The position numbers and the translations under genes are program-made. The notes under the pieces are model-generated. The model worked only from the letters and a program-made list of their open reading frames with translations. It did not search any database and was not told the origin of the DNA. DNA of 64,000 nt from Galdieria partita (lineage: Eukaryota > Rhodophyta > Bangiophyceae > Galdieriales > Galdieriaceae), in the NCBI GenBank assembly GCA_025991245.1, contig BQMJ01000018.1, positions 62,001 to 126,000 of the forward strand, written 5' to 3'. This document shows positions 43,557 to 53,427 of this stretch, piece after piece; position 1 is the stretch's first letter; every line of letters begins with the position of its first letter.

Positions 43557-44834
43557 ATGTATCATGGTGTTTGTCTCTTTTGCCACCCAGCAAAAGTTGC
43601 CGTTGGGGTCAACTTGTTCTTTAGTAGATACAGAAATCGCAAGTATTGTAACTTTACTGACTCCTCTGCTTCAATCTATTGCAGCTCTGTACAGTACGAT
43701 CAACGAATGTATTCTCAATTATTATTGGTGAGAAATTGGCTGGAAAAATATCCAAAAGCTGTAGATTCGCTAGAAGGCGGAACCTGGATCAAGCTAATAT
43801 GTGGGGCAAGCTATCAGGACCTGCCTTTTATTAGAAATCTTAGTTTCTTATTTACATTGGCTGGTGTGGATTGTATAGATTGTGCAGCTGACGGTGCTGT
43901 GATTCAGTCAGTAGACCAAGGAATTACCAGTGCCTTGTCTTACGCTAACCGTTTCAGTGTATCGCTACGGAGACCCTTGATAATGATCAGTATTAATGAT
44001 GATGAAGATCCTCACTTTAGAAAAGCCTCGTTTGATACTTCGCGTTGTCCACCTGATTGTTCCAAGCCTTGCGAGAGAGTATGTCCAGCTTCTGCAATAG
44101 TATTGCAAAGTGATCAAACAGGTTCTCTCGTGCCATTTCATCAAGGTGTTATTCAAAGCAAGTGTTATGGTTGTGGTAGGTGTGTCCCAGTTTGTCCAGT
44201 GCAGAATATCGAGACCATCTCGTTCACTAGTTGTCCTTCTTCAGTTGTAGATAACTTACTAAAGTCCGAGCCAATAGATGCAATAGAAATTCATTCTCGC
44301 GCGGAGTCCGTACAGCATTTTCACCTACTGTGGGACAAAATTGGTACGATTGTTCAGACTTCTTTACGGCTTGTATCGATTAGTTTTCCGGATGGTGGCA
44401 ACCACTTGGAAGAGTTTCTTCGTAGTGTCGACCGATTGATTGCTACAGAACATGCCAAATACCATATTATTTGGCAGACTGATGGAAAACCAATGAGCGG
44501 CGATATAGGCAAAGGTACTACCATCGCAACAGTGAAGCTTGCAAGGAAAGTTTTGCAGTTTGGGTTGAGAGGGTACATCCAATGTGCTGGTGGAGTCAAC
44601 AATTATACAATTTCAGTTTTAGATGAACTCGACTTGAGAGCAAGAGTAGGAACTAGTCACAAGTATCCCGTCGTTTCTGGAGTTGCTTTTGGGAGCTTTG
44701 TAAGAAGGAGACTGATTGAAATGTTTCAAGAAACTTCTTTCGATTACACTAGAAATATTGAGAATTTCTCCTGCTTTGAACAAGCATGGAACTTTGTGTT
44801 CAGTCTGGTAAAGCCCATAAAAGAACGCTGTTGA
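43557..44834 (+). CDS. ldpA: LdpA-like iron-sulfur protein (cyanobacterial clock-input homologue)
   Basis: LdpA of Synechococcus is an Fe-S protein that tunes the circadian period to light through redox state. This intronless frame of 425 residues starts at ATG 43557 with a ~55-residue leader rich in Ser, Arg and Tyr, a likely plastid signal. The body has GGTWIKLICGASYQDLPFIR, TLAGVDCIDCAADGAVI, RRPLIMISINDDEDPHF, and two 4Fe-4S ferredoxin motifs, CPPDCSKPCERVCPASAI and CYGCGRCVPVCPVQNIE. The C-terminal part with WQTDGKPMSGDIGKGTTIA and AGGVNNYTISVLDE matches the LdpA C-terminal domain. Eukaryotes have no KaiABC, so its role must be some other redox-linked plastid function. This is family knowledge plus inference. 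Confidence 0.88.
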   Translation: MYHGVCLFCHPAKVAVGVNLFFSRYRNRKYCNFTDSSASIYCSSVQYDQRMYSQLLLVRNWLEKYPKAVDSLEGGTWIKLICGASYQDLPFIRNLSFLFTLAGVDCIDCAADGAVIQSVDQGITSALSYANRFSVSLRRPLIMISINDDEDPHFRKASFDTSRCPPDCSKPCERVCPASAIVLQSDQTGSLVPFHQGVIQSKCYGCGRCVPVCPVQNIETISFTSCPSSVVDNLLKSEPIDAIEIHSRAESVQHFHLLWDKIGTIVQTSLRLVSISFPDGGNHLEEFLRSVDRLIATEHAKYHIIWQTDGKPMSGDIGKGTTIATVKLARKVLQFGLRGYIQCAGGVNNYTISVLDELDLRARVGTSHKYPVVSGVAFGSFVRRRLIEMFQETSFDYTRNIENFSCFEQAWNFVFSLVKPIKERC

Positions 44835-45016
44835 TTGAATGTCCCAATGCAATTGATTCGTGTGACTTTATTTTTTCGAGTTTACAGCCACCAAATTGTT
44901 GAAGTCTCTTCTTGGTTTCTTATATATAGCCTTTGAGATATTTCGTTGGGGAGTTGGAAAAAGTCAAATAGACATGAGAGGCAAGAACGGATTCTCATGC
45001 AAGTTGGTTTGTGATT

Positions 45017-46158
45017 ATGTTGGACGTAGATTCTGTTGGTTTTCAGTGGACTCCTTTGAACTACAAGCTTGGTTCATTTAGAAATTGTTTTCAGTCAAAA
45101 CAGACAAATTCAGTTAGTCATACTGGACTGAGAAATGTTGTTTGTCTTTCAAGACCACTGAAAGAGTTGCAGCTTCCAAGAAGTGTGCGGCTGGTGGCCT
45201 GTGATGTGGATGGCACCATCTTGAACTCCTTGAATGATGTTCCCCCTGCAAACGTACAAGCTATTAAAAAAGTAATGAACTTGGGAATTCCATTTGTACT
45301 TGCAACTGGGTAGGCACTTGTTTTTAATTTAACAAATAAAGGATATGAAAGCAGCTAACAAAGGAAGGCACGAAAAGGTGCTTTGAACTCAGTATTGGAA
45401 CTAAAACCGGATTTGATGAAGCACGGAATGGGTGTTTTTTTGCAAGGTTTATTTGTGACTTCAAGAGATGGTAAAATTTGTCATGAAACAGTTTTAGATA
45501 CGGAGATAGCTTTCAAGGTCTGTGAATTGGGGAAAGAACTTGGTATATCTCTTGTCGGTTATGAAAGGGATCGTATTCTTTGTGAGCAGAGAAACCAAGA
45601 AACTGACAAGGTCATACCCTATCATGAGCCAACTCCAGAGCCTATAGGCTCCTGGAAGGAAGCACTCTTCAATCAAAATACAAAGCTAAACAAGATGATG
45701 TTTATGGCGCCACCTGGACATCTAGACAGGGTTAGATCTTACATCGAAAAAGTGCTTGGAAAATGCTGTCATATTACTCAAGCAGTTCCTGGTATGTTGG
45801 AAGCACTTCCATTCGGTGCAAGCAAAGGAGAAGGCCTTAAGCGACTTTTAAGATCGCTCGATATCGATCCATTGGAAGTCATTGCCATAGGTGATGGTGA
45901 GAATGATATTGAAATGTTTCAGTATGTTATGCTTTGTTTCTGTGCTTCTTGAAGACTAAAAATATTTCCAGTTATGTAGGTCACAGTGTTGCTGTGGCAA
46001 ATGCTTCACCCGCAGTCAAGGCAGCTGCTAAACACGTCACCAAAAACTCAAACAACAATGCCGCAGTAGCCGAAGCATTGGAAACTTTGGTTCTAAACAA
46101 TCCTTACTTAAACATTCAACAGGGAAGAAAGACCCAGAGAGTCGAATCGACAGGTTAA
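45017..46158 (+). CDS. Cof-type HAD phosphatase, probably plastid
   Basis: Exons 45017-45309, 45364-45921 and 45972-46158 join in phase to 345 residues. HAD motif I is VACDVDGTILNS. Motif II is FVLATG, followed at the joint by KARKG. The large C2-type cap contains FVTSRDGKICHETV, PEPIGSWKEALFN and KLNKMMFMAPPGHL. Motif III/IV is ASKGEGLKRLLRSLDI and AIGDGENDIEMF, then SVAVANASPAVKAAA. This is the pattern of Cof/YbiV sugar-phosphate phosphatases. The ~55-residue leader is Ser/Arg-rich, consistent with a plastid signal. In cyanobacteria and plants related enzymes hydrolyse sugar or pyridoxal phosphates. The exact substrate is unknown. Confidence 0.85.
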
Positions 46159-46342
46159 AGCTTTTCATGAGAAATTGTTTGTTGTTTTGCAACACTATGT
46201 ACGATGTTACTTGATGAGGAATTCAAAATAATAAAGGACACTTGATTCATTACAACTTTTCACACAAATGAATTGAAATACCTCATCGATAACCAAAATT
46301 TTACTGATATCTGACGTTCTTCCATGCCCGGAACTAGGCAAA

Positions 46343-47372
46343 TCAATGAAGTTTCAATAGTTCAGACTTGTGTTCTTCCGCCCAGCTTGCTAAACTGTGA
46401 CACTGAGGATACAACTCTTTGGCAATTTTCAAATCAAAATTTTGTATATGACTATCATCGAACATAATTTGATAAGCGGCAAACATATCAGCGAGATCAC
46501 TTGCTCCGGGAAACGGAAACCGCTATCATAAGATAGAATATTATCAGCATCTATTCCAAAAGAAAGAAACTAAACCAACCCTGAATTCTTCAACAGAAAC
46601 AGAATGATAAACAACTTTCTTTCCAAAAACTTCAGAAAGAACGTTAGCGACTTTATAAAAATCTGTATACGAGTGTACAATATCAATTGTCTTTCCCAGA
46701 TAGTTCTGTGGAGACTTCAAAATAGAAGCAATGACACCTCCAAAATTCTGCATACAAGTCAACAAAATGTTAGAAGGACCCATCGGAAGAACAATTTGAA
46801 AGGAGCCTGGGGCTTCCGAACTCGGTTGCAACCAGTAAAACAGATTCTCAAAGTAGGCATATGGGTGCACGATAACAAATGGATATCCCTTCTTCTCAAT
46901 ATACTCCTCGATATTAGCCTTGCTTTCAAAATGACTCACTCGGATCTTATTGTCAGTCAATCTCAAAGCGGAAGGCAAACCACTAAATATTGGAAAGGGC
47001 ACTCTTGCTTCAACAATAGCATCTACTAGATTTTTCCCACATTGAATTTCTGATTGCTCCGCACCTTCTGGTCTGTCTAATAGCGACCAATAATCAGTTA
47101 CACCAAAAACTACGTGAGCATCCTTCAATATGGGAACCAAAGTTTGAGGAGACTGCAAAAGATCTCCTTTCACGATCTCCACTCCTTTCTTGACTAAGTT
47201 CTGCGCCTTCTCACTAGACACATTTCTAGTGACTGCTCTGATACTGTATCCCCCACTTTCTAATAGGTGGTTGATAACACTACCGCCTTGAAAACAATCA
47301 GCAAATTTTCACCAGAGTAATGACCGTCATACCTTGGCGCCCAGTCGCACCAAACACCACAACACGTTGCAT
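46343..47372 (-). CDS. NmrA-like NAD(P)-binding protein
   Basis: Exons 47372-47333, 47286-46580 and 46522-46343 join in phase to 308 residues. The N-terminus MQRVVVFGATGRQGGSV is the GxxGxxG Rossmann signature of atypical short-chain dehydrogenases. Then come SIRAVTRNVSSEKAQNLVKK, VVFGVTDYWSLLDRPEGAEQ (the NmrA VTD/W step), KNLVDAIVEARVPFPIFSG, and FVIVHPYAYFENLFYWLQP. The tail reads MFAAYQIMFDDSHIQNFDL. NmrA/NMRAL1 proteins bind NADP as redox sensors and lack the usual catalytic Tyr-Lys pair. An in-frame ATG 24 codons upstream could add a leader. Role here unknown. Confidence 0.88.
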
Positions 47373-47672
47373 TCTGTTTACTACTCCGCAATGACAGCCG
47401 TCTAGAAAATGAATTGCACATGAGGGTGCTGAAATACTATCCATAAGCGGCGCAATTCTCCCATTAGATGGAAGATTTGTTTTCTTGAGACAACATGGCA
47501 GGTTCTTTCGCTTTCGTCTTTTATGCAGGTTCAAAGTTACAAGGAAATGATTATTTTTCGAAATCTTACCGTTTTCTTTATTCCTAAGACCTTCGAAAGA
47601 AGCCTTGGGGGTTTCTTTTTGTCACTTTTGCTGTTAAAAGCTTCTTTGTTCTACCTTTAAGAAGCGGTTATT

Positions 47673-50306
47673 ATGGGGCAGACAGTAGGACGCGACCTAT
47701 TTACTAGGAGTTCATCTAGCACAGACCTCAAAAACGTGGAGAACCGCAAGTTGGATGAGAACGAACTGGACCAGGCAGCTAGAAGAGTCTTTGAATGGCT
47801 CGACCAGAAGAAGCAAGGGTCTTTGACCCTCCGAGAAGTTCGAAACACTGTTCCGGGATTGTATTTGCCGCACTCTTTGCCAGCGTTATATTACTTTGAT
47901 GAGGAAATGGATGGCTCCTTTGACTTTGGTGAGATAGTGAAGCTTTTACGATATTGCAGGAAACAGAAAAAGAGAGTGAAGAAAGAGCTTCGAAAAGATC
48001 CTGAGAAAGTATCTGTTTTACGCAAAGCCATAGACGAAGGTATTTTATCTGGTGAAAACGCTTTATGTGCCAGTGAAGTAAGAAAAATTACGAGCTGCAG
48101 CAAATACCGTTGTGTTTATAAAACACGTAAGACAGGACAAGGAAATGTACTAGAATTACAAGATGTTCCGCCCCGCTCTGATTCCGTTTCACCATCTTGT
48201 GAAAAATCGTTAAAGCGCAGTGACTCACTCGTCTCGGAGACGAATGCTGCCATAGAGGTAGCGGCTGTTGTGATGTCTTCAGAGCTGGCAGAATCGGAAG
48301 GAAGTTGTTCCAAACTAGAGTTTTCAAAATGTACTGGAGACTCAAAGAGGCAGGAAGGAGAAAATCGAAGTCAAAGTGTATCTATGTTTGGTTCTCAAAG
48401 GGAGTTTTCTTTTCAATCCACCAACGACATTCTGAAGCAGGAAAGTGAGAATCCTAGCCTTAGCGCTGATTCCTCAACAAATGTTTCTGGACAGGTAGAT
48501 AGCACTCCGTTGCTTAGTTGTCTTGGAGAAGAGCTGTCATCTGCAGCTCTGAATGCTGCAATGGCAGAAAGAATGATCCAAGATTGCATATCCAATTTAG
48601 CTAATCAACTGCATGATTCAGCGCACAGAGACAAGTATATGGAGTGGCTTTGGAAGTTAACCAACTGCGATAAGAAAGATGTAATAACTCTGGAAGAGTT
48701 GCACCTGCTGTTGGATGCACTTGAGGAAGATGGCATCAATATCAAAGAGCTTATGTTTAGTGATTCTGGAGATCCCAGGGACCCTGTTGATAAAAGAATC
48801 ATGGATGAATATAACACCACACACACCGGATATTTGTCGAGAGATGAATTTATGGTTTTGGCTGATTTGGTTGTTCGTGAGTATCAAAACTGGCAAACTC
48901 GCCATGTAGAAATTATTGGTGATTATGAGTTGAACCATGTCCTGGGATATGGTAGCCAAGGGGTGGTCAGATGTGCTACTAAAATTGAGACAGGGGAACG
49001 TTTTGCAGCAAAGTTGGTGAAACGAGGGAAGTGTAGTGACCTTTCGAGACTCGACAGAGAAATTCATGTCATGACAATGCTTGACCATCCAAACATTGTT
49101 CGTCTCGAGGAAGTTATTGAGTCGGACGATAACTTGTATTTGATAATGGAATTATGTGGAGGAGGAAGCTTATTCTCGAAGCGTTCTTCTCGTTCTGGCT
49201 ATGTCAATCCGTTAGATGAGGATACTGCTCGTTTCTATTTGCACCAACTTTTTGAAGGTCTTGCTTATTGCCATGAAAGAGGCGTTGCACACCGTGATCT
49301 TCGTTTGGATAATTTGATGCTGGATAATGATGGGAACTTGAAGATAACGGATTTTGGCCATGCTGGAGTGTTCAAAAAGGGCTGGGATCTTTTTTCAACA
49401 ACTTTGGTTGGCTCGTTGTATCACCTGTCACCGGAACAGATTAAAGGCGTTTGTTATTCGGGCGAGAAAATCGATGTCTGGAGTTCTGGAGTAGTTGTCT
49501 ATTGTCTTTTGGTCGGACAACCACCTTTCAGGGCAAACGATGTATCGGAGCTCTTAAATGACATTGTCCAGGGTAACTATGAGTTGCCCTGTGATCTGAG
49601 CCCAGAAGCACAAGAACTAATACGGAGTTTGTTGCAAGTTGATCCAGAGAAGCGTCCAACTTGTCGGGAAGTTCTCACTATGAAATGGTTCCATATTGGT
49701 CCAGAAAAGAGACTCATTCTGAATGTATTTGAAATGCCATTACCAGTTTGCTGGCGTTGCCTTAGTAGCACTGAAGTGCAGGAGAAAACCATCGCTTTTC
49801 TAAAAGAAATGGATGTTCATCAGCACCCGGCAGATTTACCGTACAACCGAAGGCTTTGCAGAGGACAAGAGTGGAGTTTGAAATGTTATTATCCTCATGA
49901 CGGGCTCAAGTTTTATGTAAGCCTATTTACAAGGCCTCCTGTTTCCCCAGTCTCCTCAACTGCCACCAGTGAGAACGATGAAGTTGATTCTGCAGCATTG
50001 TTGAAGGAACTCTGTCTGGACGGTTATTCTGCAGAGGTAGAAGCATTTCAAAATACCTCGTTTGACAACACAGACAGCCCATTTTCCATGGATGGGAGGG
50101 AGGATATTGTTGCTGAAGTTGTTTTAAATAGTGTTAAACCTGCTTCGTGTAATGATCGAGAGGACAATGTTCCTTCTTGCGAATACCATTTTGAGTCGGT
50201 TTTTGAGCCTTTTGTTGAATTTCGGCATAGAGACGGCAGTTGTCAACGTTTTTCTGAAGTTGTTCGTCAATTTGAAAAAATGGCTTTGGAGAATTGGCGA
50301 AAGTAG
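47673..50306 (+). CDS. EF-hand protein kinase with N-myristoylation signal and KA1-like tail
   Basis: An intronless frame of 877 residues. It begins MGQTVGRD, a good N-myristoylation site. EF-hand-like segments follow: YFDEEMDGSFDFGEIVKLL (loop D-E-E-M-D-G...E), TNCDKKDVITLEELHLLL and YNTTHTGYLSRDEFMVLA. The kinase starts at ~411: GYGSQGVVRCAT glycine loop, RFAAKLVKRGK with the lysine, REIHVMTML with the helix-C Glu, HRDLRLDNLML, ITDFGHAG, SPEQIKGVC, and ends near CREVLTMKWF. In the catalytic loop the usual Lys after HRDL is Arg, while Asp and Asn are kept. The end (FEPFVEFRHRDGSCQRFSEV) resembles a KA1 domain of the SnRK/AMPK group. Calcium-binding hands precede the kinase, the reverse of plant CDPKs. 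A membrane-tethered calcium-responsive kinase is inferred. Confidence 0.88.
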   Translation: MGQTVGRDLFTRSSSSTDLKNVENRKLDENELDQAARRVFEWLDQKKQGSLTLREVRNTVPGLYLPHSLPALYYFDEEMDGSFDFGEIVKLLRYCRKQKKRVKKELRKDPEKVSVLRKAIDEGILSGENALCASEVRKITSCSKYRCVYKTRKTGQGNVLELQDVPPRSDSVSPSCEKSLKRSDSLVSETNAAIEVAAVVMSSELAESEGSCSKLEFSKCTGDSKRQEGENRSQSVSMFGSQREFSFQSTNDILKQESENPSLSADSSTNVSGQVDSTPLLSCLGEELSSAALNAAMAERMIQDCISNLANQLHDSAHRDKYMEWLWKLTNCDKKDVITLEELHLLLDALEEDGINIKELMFSDSGDPRDPVDKRIMDEYNTTHTGYLSRDEFMVLADLVVREYQNWQTRHVEIIGDYELNHVLGYGSQGVVRCATKIETGERFAAKLVKRGKCSDLSRLDREIHVMTMLDHPNIVRLEEVIESDDNLYLIMELCGGGSLFSKRSSRSGYVNPLDEDTARFYLHQLFEGLAYCHERGVAHRDLRLDNLMLDNDGNLKITDFGHAGVFKKGWDLFSTTLVGSLYHLSPEQIKGVCYSGEKIDVWSSGVVVYCLLVGQPPFRANDVSELLNDIVQGNYELPCDLSPEAQELIRSLLQVDPEKRPTCREVLTMKWFHIGPEKRLILNVFEMPLPVCWRCLSSTEVQEKTIAFLKEMDVHQHPADLPYNRRLCRGQEWSLKCYYPHDGLKFYVSLFTRPPVSPVSSTATSENDEVDSAALLKELCLDGYSAEVEAFQNTSFDNTDSPFSMDGREDIVAEVVLNSVKPASCNDREDNVPSCEYHFESVFEPFVEFRHRDGSCQRFSEVVRQFEKMALENWRK

Positions 50307-50439
50307 CGTCTAGGAATTGAAGTTGCCTGTTCTTTTTGAGCGTAACACAATAAACTGATAGTGTTGCTTCTTTTTGGAGTACTTTTATGTCAGAGAGTCG
50401 TTTACTTGAGGGTAGTTTGGGGTTCGTTGTGTTAGTTTT

Positions 50440-51035
50440 GTGAAGCGAAAGAGAGTTGATTTGTTTGGTAGTGCCCCTGTAGTCCTCAACGTGTATGACC
50501 TAATCCATCCAGACGAAGTACAACGACTGCGGAAGATTAACAACTACTTGATATTTCTTGGGTTGGGTTTCTTTCATAGCGGCGTTGAAGTAAGTATTTC
50601 GCAAGCATGTTTTAGAAACTTATGAACGTAGTGCGTCAGATATTTGGTAAAGAGTATAGCTTTGGTGCAAACAATAGTATGGAGACAGGAGTTTTTACTG
50701 TCCCTCCGAAACAAACAGTTGGAGCAATCTATCGTCAGAGCATTTTTATCGGAGAGACTGTGTACTCCGAGTACGAAGTGGAGCACCTCATTCGTACTGT
50801 TGCAACAGAATATCCCGGCAGTTCGTATTCTTTGTTGTATAACAACTGTAATCACTTTAGTAACGACTTGTGTGAACGGTTATGCGGAAAGTCGATTCCT
50901 AAGTGGGTAAATAGACTTGCTTTTTTGGCAAGTTATATTCCTTGTATTAGAACACAAAGTGAAGAATATGAAGAAGAAGAAGATATGGATACTGCACTGA
51001 TAACAAGACAAGTTATTCCACCAACAGCGGTTTAA
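50440..51035 (+). CDS. PPPDE/DESI2-type isopeptidase
   Basis: Exons 50440-50589 and 50640-51035 join in phase. The first gives VVLNVYDLIHPDEVQRL and GLGFFHSGVE with the catalytic His, matching DESI2/PNAS-4 (GVFHSGIEVYGREFAYGG). The second gives IFGKEYSFGANN, SSYSLLYNNCNHFSNDLCER with the catalytic Cys, and GKSIPKWVNRLAFLASYIPC (human GKEIPRWINRLAYFSSCIP). These papain-like proteases remove SUMO or ubiquitin from proteins. No ATG is found in frame upstream of VVLNVYD; the frame runs back to a GTG at 50440 and further to an in-frame TAG. The true start codon is therefore unresolved and may lie in an upstream exon. Confidence 0.87.
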
Positions 51036-51221
51036 GCAGTACTTAGACCCTAAATTGTGCTAGTTTTTGTTGTTGTCCATAAGAAGCACTTGTAGAAACG
51101 ACTTGAAATATTTTTTCCCAAGTTTTCTTTTAAAAGTATTGCTTTTGCTTTGAAGGAATTACAAGTTGCCTATAATGTGCTTTGCCAAAATCCCAACAAA
51201 TACAGCGAACGTTTACTCGTC

Positions 51222-51892
51222 ATGGGGCACTCCGACCAAAGTGCTCCACAGGGACTGGTAAGCAATCGTTATTATGACTAACCAAGACTCTACCATTGTT
51301 TGTCACATAGAGTTTGATTCCCTTGCTTGTATATAGACAAAATTGTTTAGTTTCTGGTTTATCCGGTTTCGCGTCAGGAGTGAGTAGTTAAAGGTGCTTG
51401 TGTCACACCATCAACTTACTGAATTCAAGGCGGTGATAGGAGCTGCACTTGGGGGTCTTTCGGGAGGGTTAGATGCTTATCGTCTGGGACTTCGTGGTCA
51501 GCCACTTTTGCAAACAGTAGTTTCTGTAGCTGGTAATAGGGCCGTTCCGTTTGGAGCTTGGATGGGAGTTTTTTCAGTATGAAAAGTTATTAAGTGCTGA
51601 TTGAGCGAATTTGACAAGTTTAGTTCTCTCGTTGTGTACTTTATGGTGCTGGAATTAGGAATAATCTAGTGAATGCAGCGTCTGCAGGTTTCCTTGCAGG
51701 TTGTGCGGCGACTGCCACACAGATACCTCCCCATTTATGGAGAAACAGCTTGTAATATATAAGAAAACTGTTGATTAGACATTTACTCACATTGTATATG
51801 TATTACTTAGGCATTTGATGGGAAATAATGGTATCATGTCAGGTGCTTTTGCTGCTTTTATTCCTTTGGTATTTCAGGCAGTTCGGTTTTGA
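51222..51892 (+). CDS. Tim17/Tim22/Tim23-family membrane protein
   Basis: Five exons (51222-51257, 51311-51379, 51430-51576, 51624-51751, 51811-51892) join in phase to 153 residues. The Gly-rich spans typical of the family are SGLSGFASGAVIGAALGGLS, PFGAWMGVFS, NAASAGFLAGCAATAT and NNGIMSGAFAAFIPLVFQ. The (G/A)xxx(G/A) spacing and the PFG...G step match Tim17/22/23. Members form preprotein translocases of the inner mitochondrial membrane or plastid envelope channels (OEP16/HP20-30). The subgroup cannot be told by eye. The pattern of many tiny exons is typical of the window. Confidence 0.8.
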
Positions 51893-52046
51893 GTATGTGC
51901 GATGATTGTTCAAGTTAGAGAATTGAGTTGTTGACGACTTGAAATAATAAACGCTAGTCTCTTTGCATTGGTTGATTTCCCCTCCAGAGTATGTTTATTA
52001 GAGTAGAAATATCGAAACGCATACTAATCCACTCTTTCTGCAAAAA

Positions 52047-52744
52047 CTACATATAGCTCTTTATGCCATCTTCCAAAGCATCAATTCTAGCACCAGCAAC
52101 CTCATGAATACTCTTCTTCCCTTTTATAAATTTGAAAGTTGGTACTGCTCGAATACCGTAAGATTTCATTATTTTCTAAATACACAAGTTGTTTGGAAAA
52201 TAAATTGTCATTTCAGCACTTACGTTGGTTTCCCCGTTTTTATCCCCCACAACCTTCAAAAATACAACCTGTTGATACTTTTCGCTAAGTTCCTCGAACT
52301 TGGGAGCGACAACTTTACAAGGGCCACACCAAGTAGTGGAAAAATCCACAATGGTTAGCTTAGATCCCGCCTTTTCTAGTTCTTGATCAAGTTGATCTTG
52401 AGAGTCTATCTCCGTTACTGCTGCTTGTACTTTGAGAGGAGAAACAACTTTATATTGTTCTGGTTGCAAACTATATCTGATTGAATTAGTGGAAAATGGG
52501 TTGCGCTGAAGTCTGTATGTCACGTTAGGTTGTAACGCCAGGTTAACTCCTGACGATCCTAGTCGCCGTTTAGAAGGCAGCCTGTTGCGGGGTGAAACTT
52601 ACCACGACGTAAAAAACAGGAGCAAAATGGAACGGAGCTAGTACTTGTGAATAAACGACAAGCTTTCACACCATTAACAGCTTGTAAGTTATTCCTGAGC
52701 GGTTGAACTACGAAACATCCGATGTCTACGCTTTGGGAGCTCAT
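52047..52744 (-). CDS. Organellar thioredoxin
   Basis: Exons 52744-52603, 52558-52224 and 52175-52047 join in phase to 201 residues. A ~85-residue Ser/Arg-rich leader with few acidic residues (VKACRLFTSTSSVPFCSCF) precedes the thioredoxin fold: AGSKLTIVDFSTTWCGPCKV with the WCGPC redox site, KFEELSEKYQQVVFLKV, then SYGIRAVPTFKFIKGKK with the cis-Pro, and IHEVAGARIDALEDGI. The typical DVDEN turn reads VVGDKNGETN, slightly longer. The leader suggests plastid or mitochondrial import. The subtype (x, y, h-like) is not decided. Confidence 0.9.
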
Positions 52745-53427
52745 GTTGAATCCCACCAAATTCTTGTTGAGTATTGATCGTTTGTTGATGTGAGAGCTCT
52801 CTTCTCCAAAACTTGGCTCTTTTGACTCTCCGTTATATCTATAGTATTTTGTCAATTGTTTTCCATTCTGACAACAATTTTCAATAAAGCTTTCATGAAC
52901 ATTTTTTTATTGCTTCTTAGAAACGTGGAAACTGCAATTTGTCAATAGTTTTGTCGTTCAAAGCTGATAGGGAACCAGCTCCTACCTATACAACGGCTAG
53001 CCTATTCTCTTTCCATTCTTTTCAATTATTTTTCTAGTTGCTCTCCAGACTCCTTTCCTTCGTCACAGCTGTTAGAAATAACTTTATATCTCACTGCGAA
53101 CCAAACAGTTCTCAACTCGTTGTTGAGAGTTTGATCGTGAACAGCCATCCTATTCGTTGTTATAATCTGTCAAACTTGCTCCTGGCATATTTTGCTGTTG
53201 AAATTCAAAGACCATTCTTGTACAAAGTTTGGAGGTTAGGTTCATAGTAGAATATCAACGAATCTTTCCACCAGCAGCTGTTTTTCTTGTGGCAAGTTGG
53301 TTTACACAACAAAATATCGCCTGAAGACTTTTTATTAGAAAATAATCCAGAGTTGGAATCAAGAGAAGAGCCATTCTTCTTGACATATTTATTTTCATAT
53401 GCATTCATAGATGAAAACATCCATGTT
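52745..53427. other. Intergenic, no supported gene
   Basis: Between the thioredoxin start and the 3' end of the SAPS gene, both on the minus strand. Short frames occur on both strands (for example 53038-53247 plus) but none opens a recognisable or well-spliced protein. It should contain the thioredoxin promoter. Confidence 0.45.

Noticed and set aside
52559-52855. Minus-strand frame extending 37 codons upstream of the thioredoxin ATG
   Set aside because: It starts at TTG, not ATG; the leader beginning MSSQSVDIG at 52744 is sufficient for an organelle signal.
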